From Lepidostoma basale (Eukaryota; Arthropoda; Insecta; Trichoptera; Lepidostomatidae), in NCBI GenBank assembly GCA_022606425.2, contig JAHDVF020000732.1, positions 62,001 through 126,000 of the forward strand: 64,000 nt of DNA. The letters run 5' to 3'. Below the pieces are notes generated by a model that was not told where the DNA came from, made no database searches, and worked only from the letters and a program-made list of their open reading frames with translations. This document shows, piece after piece, positions 22,260 through 32,829 of this stretch; within the stretch, counting starts at the first letter, position 1, and each line of letters begins with the position of its first letter. Position numbers and translations under genes: made by a program.

Positions 22260-22818
22260 GTAACCGCGCTTCTTCTTCTTCTTCTTCTTCTTTTGATAGA
22301 TCTGACGATCTGTGACACAGAAATCATATCTCGTCGGATGATGAGATCCAGCTGTCCCTCCATCTCTTAGGCGGTCTTCCAGGTGGGCGGTGTCCGGAAG
22401 GGATTTCATAGGCGGCTGTATACGCGAGTCTGTCACCATTCATTCGGGCTACATGGTCCCTCCAGTATCTTCTTCTGGATCTACTCCACTGAACGATATC
22501 CTCTATTTCGCAGGTTTTCCTTATGTCTGCGTTGCGGACACGATCTCGGAGGGTTTTTCCAGTAATTGATCTTAGGACCTTCATCTCCGATGTTCTAAGT
22601 AGTCCCTTGGTTCGCACAGTGTCAGCCCGCGTCTCTACAGCGTACGTCATGATGGGTCGCACGCATGTTTTGTATATTCTGATCTTGCTGTCGATACGCA
22701 TGTGCTTGTTTTTCCAGACCAGATTCTTCAGGCATCCTGACACGGCAGAGGCTTTACTGACTTGTTCACGTACTTCGGTATAAAGGTCACTAACTTAACC
22801 GTAACCGCGTAACCGCGC
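22260..22818 (-). mobile_element. LINE-C copy with target-site duplication
   Basis: GTAACCGCGC at 22260-22269 and again at 22809-22818 flanks a minus-strand LINE-C. It starts with a (GAA)n complement at 22270-22291 and reads through the 139-codon minus-strand frame 22324-22743: 'MSGCLKNLVWKNKHMRIDS', 'RPIMTYAVETRADTVRTK', 'LRDRVRNADIRKTCEIEDIV', 'GHRPPGRPPKRWRDSW'. It is the best preserved LINE-C tail here, but 5'-truncated and without RT catalytic motifs. An extra GTAACCGC at 22801-22808 sits beside the right repeat. Confidence 0.85.
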
Positions 22819-23284
22819 GTTATTTGAAATATTTATTTGTTGAAGTCACGAATCACATTGACAAAGATACGCATCGAATAGAAACCGGCAGAAATAGTGA
22901 TCAGCCATTTCGTAGTTTTTCAGAATAAATTGCTACAGTAAACTCAAAACCAAAAAATAATCTTTATATTTCTAAAGCGCGTTACAATTGCACTTCCACT
23001 AATTGCGAACTTGATGTACACATCTCAATGAAGCGTCTTATCTGATATAATTTATGTGATTTTTTTACTGATTACTGTTGTATATTAGAAGTATAGTTTA
23101 TGACTAATATTTAATAATAATAAGACAATATATATTTATAAAGAAACACACCTACTTCTTAAATATATACTCAAAATCATGGTACTATATTTAATATTTT
23201 CTATTAAAGTAGTAAATACAATAATTTCAATATTTTTACAGCGCTAATGGCGGGGTAGCCTTTCACATTGTGTTAAAAAAAAGA
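22819..23284. other. No gene seen
   Basis: Unremarkable AT-rich sequence, possibly the far side of the older LINE-C copy at its left edge, but too diverged to say. Confidence 0.4.
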
Positions 23285-23630
23285 TGTTCTGCTTAATGCT
23301 TAATAAACATAAATCTCCATAGATGGCGTTAATATGTGGATTATATATAGAGTAATCTTAGAGATTAACATATATAATCAAAATCTTCATAGATGGCGCA
23401 TTGAAACTGAAATGTGAAATCTGGTGTAGGACTTTAACATATATACAACTTCCAAAAATTTGTCAGACATGGTCATAAAAAATGTGGAATGGGGAATGTT
23501 GTAATTACATAAAGCGTGCGCTTAACCCAACCAATGACAGGTCATAAGTCCTGTAAACACCTTGATCAACCATATTCAGTTTCCAATTTGCATCTTCGTC
23601 TCTATTGAGATACAATTAAAACAATAATTT
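23285..23630 (+). repeat. R330 repeat, copy 2
   Basis: Direct-orientation partner of 14300-14625. Relative to copy 1 it carries about 30 extra bases at about 23510-23540, including GCGTGCGCTTAACCCAACC, just before 'AGGTCATAAGTCCTGTAAAC'. Confidence 0.75.
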
Positions 23631-23724
23631 CGATTACGAATATTTGACATAGTTTGTAAAATTTATACACGGCTAACAAATTCGGATCCGAGATATGATC
23701 AGATGATAGTAGATACTACGGATG

Positions 23725-24112
23725 TCATTGAAAAATTCCAGGTGTTTATAAATAGGTGCCTGCTCAATATTCAAATTCTTTTGCCCTCGAACAGTGTCAA
23801 ATGCTGTTCTCTCGCCGGCAGGCAAACGGCCAATCAGAGAACAAGTTGCTAGACACAAATGGCTATGGATTGATTACACTTTGAGATGGAATACATCCTG
23901 CATCGTTCAGGGGGTACTAGACTGATCACTTTTGATTGGAAAGAGGAAGCGAGGCAAACCTAGAACCATCTGGAGAAGAACCATGCAGGATGAGGTTAAG
24001 GTGGTAGGTCTCACTTGGGATGTTGTTAGGCATATAGTGCGATTGAGTCGGGTAGAGGAGAATATTTGAGGCCCTATGCAACACTGTGGTGTGACAAGAA
24101 GAAGAAGAAGAA
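23725..24112 (+). mobile_element. LINE-E 3' end
   Basis: Frame-broken copy reading 'FINRCLLNIQILLP', then 'EYILHRSGGTRLI', and finally 'ESGRGEYLRPYATLWCDKKK' into a (GAA)n tail at 24099-24112. Homologous to 35957-36605, 52395-52672 and 57363-57690. 5'-truncated and dead. Confidence 0.8.
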
Positions 24113-25358
24113 TAAATGATGCATTTTAACACATTTGTGAATTTTAAATTGAACTTGTAATACCGGTCCTGTCCATTCGCTATCAATTTTAATCACCCCA
24201 TCCTCTAATGTATTATATTATCTTACGAGAACATTCCGGAGGCTCGAATGGGCCCACACGCTCTGTAAAGGAAATTGGTGAAAAGTGGTTAAGAATGGCG
24301 AATAATTCCCGAGAAAGCGAGCACAACTCGGGGGCAGAATTCAATTCAGAGTCGTGCTTGGAATATCACGCCGGAAAAAAACATTTAGAAATACAAGCGA
24401 CCAAAACAAAGCTTATTGGAGATGAATATTCGGTGGGCGAAATTGATCGACTTATGGGCACATGCTTTAAACTTAGAAATATAAAATAAATAAAAGCAAA
24501 ACTTTTTGGCATAAAAGGGCATTACAAATTATAGATTAAGCAATTTATTGAAATCACAAATTTTCTAATATCGCATCAATGTTTAATAAACTAAACTAAA
24601 TTTCTAATATTATATAATACACATTTAGTAGATCTAACGAAAAAAATTACAAGTCGATTGAAACTAATTATTTACAAAATTTAATTACTTATGACGAAAA
24701 CTTCTATTTAAAAAGAGACAGATTTGATATCTTCTTTTGTTCTTGTACTAAATTGAAGTGTCCTTTTTATCCAGTGCAAAAATATCTCTTATGTAGATGA
24801 GGTCTTACCTCTGTAACTGCGTTTAAATCTCAATTCATATCATTTTATGTTGTGTGAGAAACACAAGATTCTCGCAACGTTCAAGGTAATATGTCTTGTT
24901 ATTAGCTGATGTACCGCGCTCTGTAATACGGAAAGTCAATACTGGCTGCGGTTTCACAGTAATACAATACCGTATCCCGCCCTTATGTTACTTCAGATCA
25001 TTACCAACTGAAACTTGACACTGCAATGAGCGAGTATCTTTTCCACGTAAGTTAAGTAATTCGAATCCGAGTATTATAATTTAATATTGGATTCACCAGT
25101 ATGCGGGCGCATCTAACCCGATGTGAGAGTAAATATTACTACGAGTATATGATATGCCTTTGTAGATATCTGAAAGGTGGTCTAGGGAACAGATTAAATG
25201 ACTCTCGATCCAAATTGTGTAGTAAGAATGGAGTACTTCTTTAAAATAATGAGCTTTTATTTTCGCTCGTATTCCCAGGAAAGTCGTTAGTCTTAGTTAA
25301 TGATTAAATATATGTTTTGTACATCTCATCTAATATATTATAATATCTATTAATATAT
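24113..25358. other. No supported gene
   Basis: Includes a 93-codon plus-strand frame (24208-24489) with normal-looking composition, but I recognise no domain and see no splice or promoter context that would make it a gene. The rest is AT-rich without window repeats. Confidence 0.5.
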
Positions 25359-25892
25359 TTGGGGGATATGGTGAGAGATAAAATCAGTGGAGGTTTCAGC
25401 GTTTATTGCAGATCACAAGTAATCATAAGTTAACAGTATTATGTACTCGTGATGGAGCGTGCGCCTGGACGTCGACAGCAGCTGGGGCTGATGGCTCACT
25501 GGGCAGTAGCGTCGGTCGGCGGAAGCGAAGACTCGTCGGAAGTTACGCGGCGTAGCAGTGTATACAGTTGCGTAGCTCGGTAGGGGGGTCGGAGGTTTCT
25601 CGTACGTAGACTTGACGGCGTAGACTCGTGTCGGTTAGAAGTCGCAAGAAGGAATACTGTCCATGGTGGTTGGATGTACCGCTTTTATATGCTTTGCTTC
25701 CATTTTCACACGATGCTCTGCTCTAGTGACCTAGTGACCTGTGTGAATAAAATCTGGGCCCCGATTCATCACTTTTGATAAGTAGGTCCTAAATCAGGCG
25801 TTTTCAGTTATTCGTGTAATATATTTCATCATGAAATATACTGATTCAGTAATCGAACTCCACTTATATGGGTTATGCATTTAACCCCGACA
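25359..25892 (-). mobile_element. Candidate solo LTR
   Basis: On the minus strand the block opens TGTCGGGG (25892 downward) and closes TATCCCCCA(A) (to 25359). It carries a TATA box ATATAAAAG (complement of 25682-25690) and, about 280 bp further, AATAAA (complement of 25402-25407). TATAT occurs at both edges (25354-25358 and 25893-25897) as a possible 5-bp target duplication. GC-rich middle, no open frame, no internal retroelement genes alongside. The class (Ty3/gypsy or BEL) cannot be told without internal sequence. Confidence 0.5.
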
Positions 25893-25924
25893 TATATATA
25901 AAGCTAATTTGTTAAACGTTGTAT

Positions 25925-26060
25925 ATGCCAGCGAGCCTAAAGGAACCGGTTGCTGTCAAAATAAAGACAAAAGTGAAATTTGTTAAAAAAAACATCGTTT
26001 TATATAATTATTATTTGAAATTAACTTCCGTCCAGAAATTTCAGTAAAATTATTCGATTA
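25925..26060 (+). mobile_element. P-family HHR repeat fragment
   Basis: 'CCAGCGAGCCTAAAGGAACC' then GGTTGCTGTC, 'AATAAAGACAAAAGTG', AACATCGTTTTAT and 'AACTTCCGTCCAGAAATTTC' match one arm of the 46904 foldback in order. The GAA box is degraded. Confidence 0.65.
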
Positions 26061-26084
26061 TGTTAAATGTTATGAATGATCTGT

Positions 26085-26206
26085 TAACGATTATATGGCT
26101 GTGAAACTTGGAATCTAAAAATGAATGTAATGAATTGGTTGGAGGCATTTGAGATGTGGATATACCGTAGAATACTCCGTTTACCGTGGACCAATAAACA
26201 GTTTTT
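26085..26206 (+). mobile_element. LINE-N post-RT fragment
   Basis: The plus strand reads 'YGCETWNLKMN' and 'LEAFEMWIYRRILRLPWTN', the signature segment following the RT YADD domain in insect LINEs. It stops at 26206. Only about 40 codons remain. Confidence 0.75.
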
Positions 26207-27124
26207 GTGAATTTATAAATAAATTGAATGAATTATAGAGCGCCATTTTTATGAATGAATCATCTCAAAGGCGCTGTAAAAATGCCCCATTTTATGAATT
26301 AGTTAAAAATAAACATATGTAGTATGAGGGAGACGCAATTTTAAACCAGGATAAATAATAATTTGAAAATGTGCTTTTTAAATCTCGATCTAAATTATGA
26401 CAGATTCTCAGTGAATTTTAGATCTGCAAGAAGATTGTTATATGTTGAAGGTCTGTAAGGGCCTGGGAATAGAATGTTTTACAATATTAAAACTTAGCAC
26501 AGATAATAAAATTATTATAAAAAAGCATTGTTTTTTAATTATTTGTTACAACATAAATCATATCGTATTTCGTATGCGGTCAGATAGTTAACCGCTAACG
26601 CGTTAAGTTGGGTTATGTCACGTAGATTATTTAGGTAAGGTACCCATATATAGCAAACGTTAGCAAATGACATGGAAGTATTTTGGTACTACATAGTTTC
26701 TGGTATCTAATTAACCACGAAGAGTCCTCGCCAAATTCATGAAACTTTCATGAAAACGGCACTTTTGGGGTTCTTACGAAAATTTAACATTCAGATTTAA
26801 TTTGTTAGAGCAAAGTAAATATTTTAAGGGGCTTTGTTTGATAACCTAGTTTAATTCATAAATTAAATTAAATAAAGTTGACCTTTCTTACGGTCTGCTT
26901 CATGTTAATTTCAACAAATGTACATAACAAGTCTAAACTGTCCATAAGATAAATAGCATATTTATGATCCTTCTTAATTGATTCGAGTTCTGGAATTGTA
27001 AAGTTTTTTTGTTAAGTTATATACTATACATCCCACCATCGTTGTTTTTCGACAAATCATAAAACAATGTACATTTTAATCTTTAGTAACATATTTTTCC
27101 TTTTGTGGACAATTTGTGGATAAA
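26207..27124. other. No gene seen
   Basis: AT-rich, no window repeat and no supported frame. Confidence 0.5.
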
Positions 27125-27375
27125 TGCTTCTTCTTCTTCTTCGATGAGCCTACAGTCCATATCGAGCCTTAGCCTTTTTTTATTCCTTGCCTCCAACTCC
27201 TCCCGTTCTTTGCTTCAACCCTTCAACATGACACTCGTAGCGATTTCGCCGCATCTTTCCCTACTTCATCCTCCCATTGTATCTCTAGTCGTCCAATTGG
27301 TCTTTTACCAATTGGATGACACTCGAGCATTCATTTTGGGGTTCGCGATGATGGCATCCTGTGTACGTGACGACG
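27125..27375 (-). mobile_element. LINE-J 3' end
   Basis: Read on the minus strand with one frameshift: 'RPIGRLEIQWEDEVGKDAAK' followed by 'NGRSWRQGIKKAKARYGL', stop, then a (GAA)n tail (complement of 27126-27142). The '(K)RPxGR...W.D.V..D' plus '..W...' order is the usual end of LINE polyproteins. The plus-strand frame 27105-27392 is a shadow. Confidence 0.65.
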
Positions 27376-27704
27376 CTTCAATGCGTAAATAGTAAATAAT
27401 ATGGCGATGATTGCTTGCTACTAATTTATTTATGTTTTTCGGTAATTTGTTGAATATATTAATATATAAAGAATCTCATTTCATTCGCAACGTGACTGAA
27501 AGTCAATTTCGACAGTTTCTTTCAGAGACACCCCTTCTTGTTTCTGATTTCGAGTGTGAGGACGATTGTATTTCGAAGCAATTACCGAGAGACGGCTTAC
27601 TTTTGTCTTTGAAATGTATTGCACTCGATTTAAAAAATATATAAAAATGTGCAAATACCTACCAACCCACAATTTTTCGCAAACTTATACGTCAAATTTC
27701 ATAT

Positions 27705-27795
27705 CTTAAGCAGCCGTTGTCGTCCACTGCTGGGCATAGGCCTCCCCCATACTTCTCCGCGTATTCCTGTCTTGTGCCTTTCGAATCCAATCACA
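27705..27795 (-). mobile_element. LINE tail scrap (LINE-G-like)
   Basis: 'CCACTGCTGGGCATAGGCCT' is the complement of the very common insect LINE end encoding 'GGLCPAVD'. Only about 90 bp. Confidence 0.55.
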
Positions 27796-28129
27796 AAAAA
27801 AAAATTCATTAGATGACAAAAATCTAAGTAGTATATATTATGTTCATTATTTGGTACCCAACGTTATTAGAAGATACTGATTGCATCGGGGACTGGAGGA
27901 ATAAATGCGAGAATAAATGGAGATGGCGACGAATGTTGGAGAAGGCCATGGCTCCCACAGGGCTGTAGAGTCAACGATAATGATGTTGAGTATCATTAAG
28001 GGTTGTTTCTGGGACTTAGAGTCCGTGCTTGCATTCGACTTTATTGACTTCTTTGAAAATAGGCGAAAACATCATTATATTATACAATATAATGTAAATA
28101 AAATAATCAGAGACTTTTAATATTAGTAT
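27796..28129. other. No supported gene
   Basis: The 67-codon frame 27917-28120 has no recognised feature. No repeat seen. Confidence 0.45.
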
Positions 28130-28150
28130 CTAACCCACTTTATTTGTTAA

Positions 28151-28190
28151 CACCAATCGGTTTCACTCCCGCCGGAGCTTCGTCAGAGTG
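28151..28190 (-). ncRNA. Hammerhead-type ribozyme hairpin, minus strand
   Basis: On the minus strand: stem I CACT (28190-28187), core CTGACGA (28186-28180), an extra A (28179), stem II GCTCC/GGAGT with a 4-nt loop (28178-28165), GAA (28164-28162), ACCGAT (28161-28156), T (28155), stem I GGTG (28154-28151). Further out TTTATT (28200-28195) can pair with AATAAA across an internal loop. The core is complete; stem III has one change from the ACCGGT palindrome of the P family. Confidence 0.6.
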
Positions 28191-28200
28191 AGAGAATAAA

Positions 28201-28584
28201 CAAAACATAAATATAATGTAGCTTTATTTAATCATAAACATCAAAATAGAAAACCTAACTTCTGAGCACATTGAATTTTGATACCCTTTTACTTCGTATG
28301 AGACACACCGTGAGCTACGTAATCTGTCTTCTTACTTATCGCACTAGTTACGCTTAAAGCGCCGCGATGTTCCATATGTGTAATAGTTGCAAGTATTTTA
28401 AGAGTAGTAACATTAATGTTTTCCCTTTGAACTCAGCATACTTGAGAAGAATGGATGAAAATCGAAAAATATTGCATCTTATAAAAAAAACGCATATTTT
28501 TGAAACTTTTTCACATTTAAGTGGCATTTTATAATCATCTCTTATTTATAAATCATTTTATACAATTGCTATAGGTTAGCGTTA
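28201..28584. other. No gene seen
   Basis: AT-rich, no repeat or frame recognised. Confidence 0.5.
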
Positions 28585-28765
28585 TAAATTGAGGGACGCC
28601 GAGGGCCCGGAAGGAGACAAATGTCCTGGCTGCGCAACGTGAGGGAGTGGACCGGCATCCGAAGTGTGGAGGAGCTGTTCCGAGCGGCGCAGGACAGGGA
28701 CAGGTTCGCCGAGGTAATCGCCAACGTTGGGGGGACCCGACAGGGTACATGAAGAAGAAGAAGAA
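28585..28765 (+). mobile_element. LINE-H 3' end with (GAA)n tail
   Basis: The plus strand reads 'EGRRGPGRRQMSWLRNVREW', then 'TGIRSVEELFRAAQDRDRF' and 'AEVIANVGGTRQGT', stop, then (GAA)n at 28752-28766. The GC-rich, undecayed frame makes it one of the younger LINE tails here. The ORFs on the opposite strand are shadows. Confidence 0.85.
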
Positions 28766-28769
28766 GCAA

Positions 28770-29634
28770 AAATAAATAAAATTTCAAAATATCATTATCA
28801 AGAAGAGAAATTAGTAAAGAATATAAGAATCCAACCAATTGAATAATATGTACGATACCCATCACGAATAACTAATATTTGTGACACAATCTGATAATTT
28901 CACGGGTCATGTCCCGATTAATATATATATTATTGAGAGCATAGAAGGAAATCGTCATGTGTGCATATTGACTTAAATTAATGTGGTTTATTGAATTCGT
29001 GGACTCGCCTGGATGAACAGAACTAATTAAAATAAAATTATTAGGCATAGAATGAATATTTTTCGTGCTTGGTAATTTCGCCGCTTTCCCCGGAGGCTGC
29101 TAGAGTTAATTAGCAAATTTTTCGTTCACGTGGGTATACGGCGTACATATTTAATTTGCGGCCTGATATTGCCCTAGAATACGTGTAAATATTTATAAAA
29201 TAAGTGAGGGCTGTAAGTCGGCCGGAGAAAAATGGGAGGGTTCATTATTTCAATATTCTCTACCCTCAAATTGTTATACTGGATAATAGCGATCTAATAC
29301 AGCTCCAAATATTATATGATGTACATACATAAATATGTACTCGCCCATGTGGTTTACCTTATGCCCCATAGATCTGTAAAATTCCGCACGAGCACGGATA
29401 CTTTGTTTACTTATTTATTTTATCTTGCGTACTAATAAAATAATATGTTATTTTAAAAGATACACACTGAATACTAAATAGAGTATTTGGAAACTGAGAA
29501 ATCCCTTATTCGTATGTGTATATAGGATCTTCGAGTATTAATTTAGGGTGGAAAAACTTGAACTCTGATCTTAGAGCCGTGAGATTGATTTTGTTCCTGC
29601 CTTTATTTTAAATCGATTGTTTTAGCTCATTTTT
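28770..29634. other. No gene; GC-richer island
   Basis: 29080-29250 is GC-richer, free of window repeats, and carries TTAATTAG at 29106-29113. It could be a conserved non-coding element, but that is inference only. The rest is AT-rich. Confidence 0.35.
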
Positions 29635-29930
29635 TCTTCTTCTTCTTCTTCCTCTTAGTTTAGGTCGTATGACTTGTTTGTGACGATGGGCTTCCTGGTA
29701 ATCTCTTGCTGCTTGGATTTTCATCTTTTAACATTTTTGCAATTCTTGTATTCTCCATGCGGTCCACGTGGTCTCTCCAAAGGCGCCTTTTGTTTCTTCC
29801 CCGTCTCAGTATGTCTTCAACACCACAGATAGACCATATAGTTTCATTTCTGACCTGATCTCTGAGGGTTTGCCCTGCGAAGGAGCGTAGGGTTTGCATT
29901 TCTGCTACTCTAAGAAGGTTCTTAGGTCTA
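29635..29930 (-). mobile_element. LINE-C 3' end
   Basis: Minus-strand frame 29660-29899: 'MQTLRSFAGQTLRDQVRNET' and 'IWSICGVEDILRRGRNKRR', 'DHVDRMENTR'. (GAA)n complement at 29636-29651. Truncated at the 5' side within the tail. Confidence 0.8.
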
Positions 29931-29964
29931 TTGATTGTTTTAGCACATTTGCTAAATAATGTAA

Positions 29965-30168
29965 AAATAAATAGGTGTACGACAGAGTTTCAAATGCTGA
30001 TATTTGGAAGGAATGTAGAGCGGAATAATGTATTATGAACAAAATTATGAAACGATTATTGCGTTGGTTTGGTCACATGGAACGTATAGATGAAGAAAGA
30101 ATGGTTAGGAAAGCGTACATTTACGATGTGAATAGAGTACGGTGTCGAAGAAGACCGAGGTCAAGTCA
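29965..30168 (+). mobile_element. LINE-A tail fragment
   Basis: Reads 'VYDRVSNADIWKECRAE' in broken form, then 'RWFGHMERIDEERMVRKAYI', and stops at 'RCRRRPR'. Truncated at both ends. Sequence matches 42830-43010 best. Confidence 0.75.
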
Positions 30169-30249
30169 ATCAAAGTTTTCTTAGAAATATGACACCTTCA
30201 TTCGTATTAATGATTTAAAATGAACTCAAAATGCTACAATATTTTAATC

Positions 30250-30290
30250 TTTCGTTATATCTGAAGATGCCAACACCGGATAGAAAAATA
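30250..30290 (+). ncRNA. Decayed hammerhead-like hairpin
   Basis: CTGAAGA at about 30256, then T, a broken stem II (GCCAAC...), AAAAATAGCTGTTG in place of GAA plus ACAGCTGT. It aligns with the hairpin at 32611-32646 but the catalytic GAA context is lost. Confidence 0.4.
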
Positions 30291-30294
30291 GCTG

Positions 30295-30925
30295 TTGTGA
30301 TAAATATGCTGGATTTTTAAAGTGTAACTTAAGGATATATTTTGTTGAAAAATATTTCATAATCGTGTGTGCAATAGAGCGTTGTAATGTTATTGTTACA
30401 TTATAATGCCAGTATTAAATAAGTACACGTTTGTTTTGAAACGGTGCGGTGTTAGTTTAAAACACGGCAGACTTACGGAGTGAAACTTCGCACAGCCGAA
30501 ATGTTATTTTTCTGAACGTAATTTGATGGATGATGTTTTAACTTTTAACTAAGTTTGAGCAATCAATCTGTTACAAATAGAACAGCGACTGATAATGGGG
30601 GATCAACTGTTCGCCCGAGATTCGCACCAACTTTTGTATTAAACAAATTGAACGACATAATGGTAATAGAATGTAAGAGTAGCATTTATTAATTAAACTC
30701 TTTATTTTTCGCTTGCTGCTCTATAATACATATATTTTAATAAATAACTAACATTTAATTGCTACAATACAAGGAAACCTGTCCTTTTTTACGTACCGGA
30801 TATATTTTTTAAACATTTGTAATTTTTAATTAATTTTGAAGCGTGGAAACAATTCTATTTTCAAGGATGTTGTCAGATGTCATAATTATCAGAATTATCA
30901 TAATTATTAGATGTTTTCCTTCACG
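30295..30925. other. No gene seen
   Basis: AT-rich; no window repeat. A short GTGTGGTGTTA context at 30924-30935 also occurs at 58572 and may be an unrecognised repeat edge. Confidence 0.45.
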
Positions 30926-31522
30926 TGTGGTGTTAATTAACTAACTAACTAAATAACTAACCATCACGCCGTCTCCCCGAAGGGGTAAGCAGACAGGATG
31001 GACCACCACACTTTTCTTTCCGGACATATTTCTCTCGCTTCCTCAACATTCATACATCGTGTCATGCACGCGCGTCGATTTTTCTGACTCCTCACAGAGC
31101 CGACATTCTATATTTGATTTATTTGATTGGGCCACGTTTCTCTATTTCTGGTTCCATTTACACCGTTAACATATAATTTTCTTACCATTATTTCTTCATT
31201 TATTCTTTCCATATGTCCAAACCATCTTCCTTTAATTTTTTTGTTTAAAACACCATCATTCGCACCGCATTTACTTCTTATAATTTCATTCGTCACTCTA
31301 TCATACACAGAGTATCAACACATTCGTCTAAGAGATCTTATTTCTACTGCATTTATTCTACTTTCATCCTTCTTTTGCCAGTTCCATCCTTCAGTTCCAT
31401 AAATAAGAATCGATAGAAGAACACCATTGTGCACTGCCATTTTAACATTTTTTGGATAGGTTTTTCTTTGCGATGACAACTTTAAGTGCACCATTCACTT
31501 TTGCACGATTCATTGTGGTGTT
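30926..31522 (-). mobile_element. LINE-A copy with 9-bp TSD
   Basis: TGTGGTGTT at 30926-30934 and 31514-31522 flanks a minus-strand LINE-A that starts with (TAAC)n and the CCATCACGCCGTC terminus and extends to the region encoding the start of 'VNGALKVVIAKKNLSK'. A few non-LINE bases at the 5' junction (about 31502-31513) are of the kind often added during insertion. The minus frame 31108-31308 keeps 'SKCGANDGVLNKKIKGRWFG'. Confidence 0.85.
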
Positions 31523-32384
31523 TATGAAACTATAATATATCATCCGGCGCCTTTGGAAATGAAACAAAATTGACAAAACCTCCCACCACGATGACAAGTA
31601 AAAGAGGAGCGAAAATATTATTCTAGAACCGTTTCCACAATATATCGAACTGGTTAGCATTGATACGACGAAGAACCCGATGCGAATTCATGACGAAAGA
31701 CAATTTGACAATTAGTAGAGCAATGCTATAGTGTCTATGCTTGCTATTTTCCGATGATTTAGGGTACAAGATTCACAGCTGCACGGATCAGGGAACCCAG
31801 TGATTCCGCCGTACAGCGCCCTCGCGTCTTATCAACTTTCTCCCCGATAGCTCTCCTCTTGAAGTACTTTGTCAGGGAATAAACAAGTGATAAATTGCTG
31901 ACACCGCCACCCCGCGAGGACCGCTCCGGGCTCCGGTGGCGGCTCGAGTGGACACTCGATGGGATGGAGACGACCCGAATACAAATGCCGAGAGTGAAGA
32001 AGATCGATCCGAGACTTTTGAAAAAAATGTGTTGGTTTACTTCGTTAGCAGTTACTCCTCAGCAGCACCGTCTGATCATTGATTTATCACCGCGTGTTTT
32101 TGGAGGAACTTTGAGATTTATTGTGTTTTAGAACTAGGATGGGCGCCCTGGTGTTAGGGTGAATTACAACAACCTTTTTTATACTCCAAATTTACGCCCT
32201 AGGAAGTGTGTACCAAACTATGTTTTTGTACGCCTTTTCCAACTTTGTAGTTATTAATCTGAAAACGGTTTTTGAAAGATATATTCATAATACATATCAT
32301 GAAAATGGTTAATTGTCATTTTCATTTATATCAGTGATCATTGAGGATTGAATAAGGATAATAACACTTCGTACTTTCGCAAAC
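31523..32384. other. No supported gene; GC-richer island
   Basis: 31640-32010 is GC-richer and repeat-free. The frame 31895-32131 has no recognised domain. Could be regulatory or an unrecognised exon. Confidence 0.35.
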
Positions 32385-32430
32385 ATTATTTTTTGGTTTG
32401 GAGACATTTTTCGGTTATGACCCCAACCTT
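32385..32430 (-). ncRNA. Decayed hammerhead-like hairpin, minus strand
   Basis: Minus strand: TCGAAGA (two changes from CTGANGA), an extra A, stem II GGTT/AACC, then GAA and AAATGTC. Same spacing as the intact copies, but the core is broken. Confidence 0.4.
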
Positions 32431-32602
32431 CTTCGATGGCATAAAATCTAATCTAAAAAGTGAAAGCGAATATAGAAGAAATGATTGAAATTGGTTTATT
32501 AAAAAACAGTAAAATGAATTATTTATTCAGAAGTATAAGTATTTAAGAAATACTGCGACCATGATTCTCCGTAGTTTTTCGTTTTCAATGGTAACATAAT
32601 AT

Positions 32603-32665
32603 GAAATCACCTAATGATGTCAACATAGGTTGACGAAACAGCTGTCGCGTAAAATAAAAATACAA
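32603..32665 (+). ncRNA. Hammerhead-type hairpin with 8-bp palindromic stem III
   Basis: CTAATGA (32611-32617, one change from CTGATGA), an extra T (32618), stem II GTCAAC/GTTGAC with ATAG loop (32619-32634), GAA (32635-32637), palindrome ACAGCTGT (32638-32645), C (32646). The G-to-A change is at a core position that is invariant in known hammerheads, so cleavage is unlikely. A sister copy lies on the minus strand at 60783-60826. Confidence 0.5.
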
Positions 32666-32716
32666 TTGTGATACATAAAACAAAATTTTTAATTTTACAG
32701 TTTATAATGTTCAAGC

Positions 32717-32795
32717 ATCATAGTGTTTCGGCCAAATGGACTATTTAAAATGAAATCAATTTAGTAGTCCATTGTTTTGGCCAAAACACTATGAT
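32717..32795. repeat. Foldback repeat
   Basis: 32717-32743 is complementary to 32765-32795 apart from a 5-nt gap in the left arm ('ATAGTGTTTCGGCCAAA' against 'TTTGGCCAAAACACTAT'). A single, unpaired copy is at 60963-60995. It probably belongs with the HHR palindromes, since GGCC is followed by GAAACACTAT on the complementary strand. Confidence 0.65.
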
Positions 32796-32829
32796 ACCTT
32801 TACAAAGTTATTTAATTTAACAGTTTGAA

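Noticed and set aside
24208..24489. 93-codon frame as a gene
   Set aside because: Length is compatible with chance, and I see no domain or splice context.
31862..31882. Link between AAGTACTTTGTCAGGG here and GACAAAGTACTTTGTC at 20877
   Set aside because: Short shared string around a palindromic AAGTACTT; no further similarity.
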